A stretch of DNA of 64,000 nt from assembly GCA_007570785.1 (NCBI GenBank), contig ML664174.1, positions 3,468,828 to 3,532,827 of the forward strand, given 5' to 3'. Below, piece after piece: positions 60,838 to 64,000 of this stretch. The notes under the pieces are model-generated. The model did not search any database. It had not been told where the DNA came from and was given only the letters and a program-made list of their open reading frames with translations. The position numbers and the translations under genes were made by a program. The stretch comes from Antilocapra americana (lineage: Eukaryota; Chordata; Mammalia; Artiodactyla; Antilocapridae). Positions within the stretch are counted from its first letter, which is position 1. The number at the start of each line of letters is the position of its first letter.

Positions 60838-62496
60838 ATATCTCTCCTTTGAATGTGGAGAATGGTATCCTAAGAAGAGTTGAAACGTTTTCCTTGGACC
60901 TAATTAAGGGTTTCCACTGCTACTGTATCCTTCTTTTCCTTATCAATAAAGACATCACTTCCAAGATAACTGACACAACTTTTTTGGTCTGCCCTAGCTA
61001 ACACTGTACTTTACAAAATCCAAAATTCCGGAAAGCAGGAATTTTGGTAGGACTTACAATACAGTCTTTCACGGACTTTAAGTTCCATATACAGTGGAAA
61101 GCAAAGAACAGACAGGCTGAGCTAAGAAATGCCCCTCTAATCAAGCACTCTTAGAATACGTGCAATAATCAGCCCAACTCTTCCCCCAACAGGGCAAGCC
61201 GCTGTCAGCTTGCGATTAAGTGTTTTGAAACAATTCCAAGAGGCTTGTTGAGGTAAACTATCGACCAGCTTCAAGCAATGTCAAATCTTCATGACACAGT
61301 CTTTCTAGAATTCCCCATTAGAGCCAGCACTGGTTTACTATGAAATGCAGGCAAGCATTTCTGATGAGGAGCTGCTGCCAATGAAGAAGCAGTTTTAGGC
61401 CAGCTTCCACATGCAAGCTGGCATTGCCCCATGAATGAGACACCCGCTCAGATGCTATCTGTGGCAGAAGAAGCATCTCACCACAGCACTTCCACTTTCT
61501 AGCTACGATGGGAGGCAGAGGAAGAAATGTACCCCCTGTCAACCTTTCTTCTCCTTGTAAGTTCTCTCTGTGGTCCAGGCCACACCCTTCTCCATGAGAA
61601 CATCAATGTGCACAAACTGAAAAGTTTGAGGGCAAAGGGTTAAATCACACACTCACACACACACATACACGCTGTATTCTGTATGAAAGCTTAACAAAAA
61701 CTACAAGTTCATCTGTCAGAGAAACTGTCCTCTTGCTGAGTAACAAGTTAAGATGGGAGCCCTAAAATTGTGACTCCCAGAATCAGTTATTTTTCACGGG
61801 GCCAGGAACTTCAGGGTCATTGCCAACAGAAACTTATTCCGTATATAAAGGGAAGGGCCTCCTTCCTTTGTAAATATTATGAAATACTAACCACTGGCTT
61901 GAATGTAATATTTGTTAAGCTACATTTGTTCAATGTGTGGAGCTTTTTCTTCTGTAAAAGGTCCAAGAAGGTAAAAGTCGGCCTAATCAAGAAATAGGTA
62001 TTCCCTGAAAACAGCAATGTCAGACGCAACCAGGTCTCAGATGGAGGTCATGAAATGAACAGAGAGTATTTGTAGTTGGCCACTCAAGCAGAGAATAATT
62101 AACAACAGTATGAGGGAGACATGACATTTTGTAGCTTACGAGGGAGCATTTTTGTGTTCATTATCTCATTTGGGAAAACAGGCCAAGTTCTCTCAGAACT
62201 GTAAGGAAGCATCCTGGCACCAAAGAGCACGTGGCCCTGAGCACTTGGAGGGAAAAACTCACAAAACTGAGATAAGTGCATCTTCTTCTGTGCCGAACAA
62301 CAGTCACTAAAAAACTATCTTGTGGATCAGATGTGAAAGCAGCATCCCATGACTGCAGTTAGTGGTGGGCTACATGCAACAAACACAACCAAAAAAGGAG
62401 GAGTCTGGAAAGGGCAGTAACTACTTATCAAAAAAAAAGAAATATACACTTTTATTTTTAACAGTTTCCCACCCAAAAGAGATATTACGTTTGATT
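60838..62496. other. Intronic segment, nothing recognised
   Basis: Repeat-poor for about 1.65 kb. A CA-rich stretch lies at 61648-61672. No exon with convincing splice sites on either strand. Confidence 0.35.
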
Positions 62497-62690
62497 GTTA
62501 TAATTTTTTAAGTTCCTTATTTTTAACTGGAGGATAACTACTTTACCCTGGCGTGCTGTGGTTCATGGGGTCACAAAGAGTCAGACATGACTGAGCAACT
62601 GAACTAAACTGCTTTACAATAGTGTTAGCTTCTGCCATATATCAACATAAAGAAACTAGACTTTATTCTTTTATTTTTTTGTTCTTCAAG
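62497..62690 (-). repeat. L1 3' end, minus orientation, split by a BovB scrap
   Basis: TTTTTAACTGGAGGATAACT is followed, after the insertion, by GCTTTACAATAGTGTTAGCTTCTGCC, the reverse complement of a ruminant L1 3' end. Confidence 0.75.
62547..62606 (+). repeat. BovB 3' terminal fragment (about 60 bases) with TSD
   Basis: TGGCGTGCTGTGGTTCATGG to CTGAGCAACTGAACT. Flanks AACTACTTTAC (62536-62546) and AACTGCTTTAC (62607-62617) match 10 of 11. One of the shortest insertions in the window. Confidence 0.85.
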
Positions 62691-64000
62691 CATCGAAGTG
62701 TGTAAGAAGGAGCCTACCTTGTCCTTCTGTATCCAGAAATACCCAAACCAGACACAAACCAAAATGCATCATTTTGGTAGGCTCTGGTTCTCCTTTGTAA
62801 CACCTGGAAGAACGTGAACTTGACAATGAAATCCAGAGACCTGGTAGTGAAGACAGAAAGATCTGAAGCAGCAAACTAGAGGAAGCAGGAGAGAAACACT
62901 GAGGCCCAGATCCCACTCTGCCAGATGTTAAGGATGAACCGTCTTCCCCGCCATGTGACAGCTGAAAGGATGGAGGCCCACACAGTGACTCCCAACCGTG
63001 GTTTCATACGACCACCTAGGGACTCCAAGAATCTCAAAGAATACAGCAAAATGTCAGACACAATTTTAATCCCACCAATTTACAGAGGACTAACGTTACA
63101 CAAAAACTAGATGTAGGAATGGTTGGAAATCACCTCTCTTGGAAGGAGGCAACAGGGGAGCCTTTTACTTTGAAAACTGAAGAGAAAATAACATCTCATA
63201 CTTCTCTAGAGAAAAAGAGATCCTACTACATAATATCAGGAAAGAATATTCAACTAAAAAACAAAAAGGGTATTAAACTTATATCATGGCCTCCTCATAG
63301 AATCCATGAAAGAGGAATCTACTGGTAGGAAATTAAAACGGCGGTTTTAAGAAGAGAGTGAGTCTGTTTTTTTCTTGGAGTTAACAAGTCAGCAAGTCAG
63401 TAAGACTTTCTATTAACTGAGCACCTACTAAGAAAAACCAAAGACCTAGCTCAGAAGATGGGGGTCACCTGGTATGATTTGGGTCAACACAAGACGCAGA
63501 TAAATAACGGCAGAGTAGCAATTCCTGTGATGGGTTAAGTTTTACGACGACCAATTTCTCACCTGAACTCTTTCTAATTTTCTTCCCCATAAGGTTGACT
63601 CCTTCATTCTCTACCTGAACTTGACTTCATTCCCATCTTTCACTGAGAACAAAGTCAAAGTCTCTTCTTAAGGCCCACTGCATGTCTTTCATATCAAAAA
63701 AAAGAGGAAGGAAATGTGGAAGGAGAAGTAAAAAGATAACCCATTTTGAAGGAATGAAAATGAGGATTGGGAAACCAATAATAAATGACTTAATCCAAAT
63801 CCTTTTCAAGAAGCGATTACACTGAAATCTTCTCTGAAACAAATACCTATCAAGCTATCTTTGTGAAGGAGTAGTAAATTTAACAGAATCAGGAACCCAT
63901 TCATAGAGAGACTGTTATAACCTGTTAAGAATCAAAATGCAAACGAAAAATAAGGAGGATTATTTATTTATAGCTTTAGCACTGGACTTGAAAACAAACA
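62691..64000. other. Intronic segment at the window end
   Basis: Unique-looking, AT-rich toward 64000. No exon or young repeat recognised. Confidence 0.3.

Larger units (their letters stand above)
16802..64000 (-). other. SIPA1L1: Intron upstream of the SIPA1L1 coding exon (3' part)
   Basis: Everything right of the acceptor is intron or upstream sequence of the minus-strand gene, at least 47 kb unless an alternative first exon lies inside (see 17958-18070). No other protein-coding exon is recognisable on either strand. Confidence 0.75.

Overview
The window is nuclear DNA of a ruminant, most likely a bovid. Two things show this: a vertebrate exon with consensus splice sites, and dense Pecora-type repeats (BovB/RTE LINE pieces, Bov-tA and Bov-A SINEs, CHR/tRNA-derived SINEs, ruminant L1 3' ends). 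The species cannot be fixed by eye. Nothing looks bacterial, plasmid or phage.

Only one protein-coding exon is supported. It lies on the minus strand (coding 16497 down to 15000, 5' UTR up to about 16801) and encodes the first 499 residues of SIPA1L1 (SPAR/E6TP1), a Rap GTPase-activating, actin-regulating protein of the postsynaptic density. It ends at a strong GTGAGT donor and is preceded by a clean acceptor, with four short upstream ORFs in the leader. The RapGAP and PDZ domains are encoded by exons outside the window.

Positions 1-14999 are therefore the 5' part of the intron downstream of this exon. Positions 16802-64000 are the 3' part of the first large intron. About 1.2 kb upstream of the exon (17958-18070) there is a weak candidate for an alternative non-coding first exon, with a TATA-like motif and a donor.

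The rest is intron containing layered mobile DNA. Ancient MIR, L2 and L1M remnants are overlaid by ruminant L1 3' ends, CHR SINEs, Bov-tA/Bov-A SINEs and BovB pieces. Several nested insertions and target-site duplications (TSDs) can be read directly. The largest BovB piece (49284-50556, minus) retains degenerate reverse-transcriptase sequence. Other structure includes a 79-bp near-perfect tandem duplication, an unusually long (59 bp) direct repeat flanking a BovB piece, microsatellites and a Z-DNA-prone tract.

I found no convincing undescribed system. The most useful leads are the leader uORFs, the candidate alternative promoter, the 59-bp flanking duplication and the CpG-rich block near the left end.
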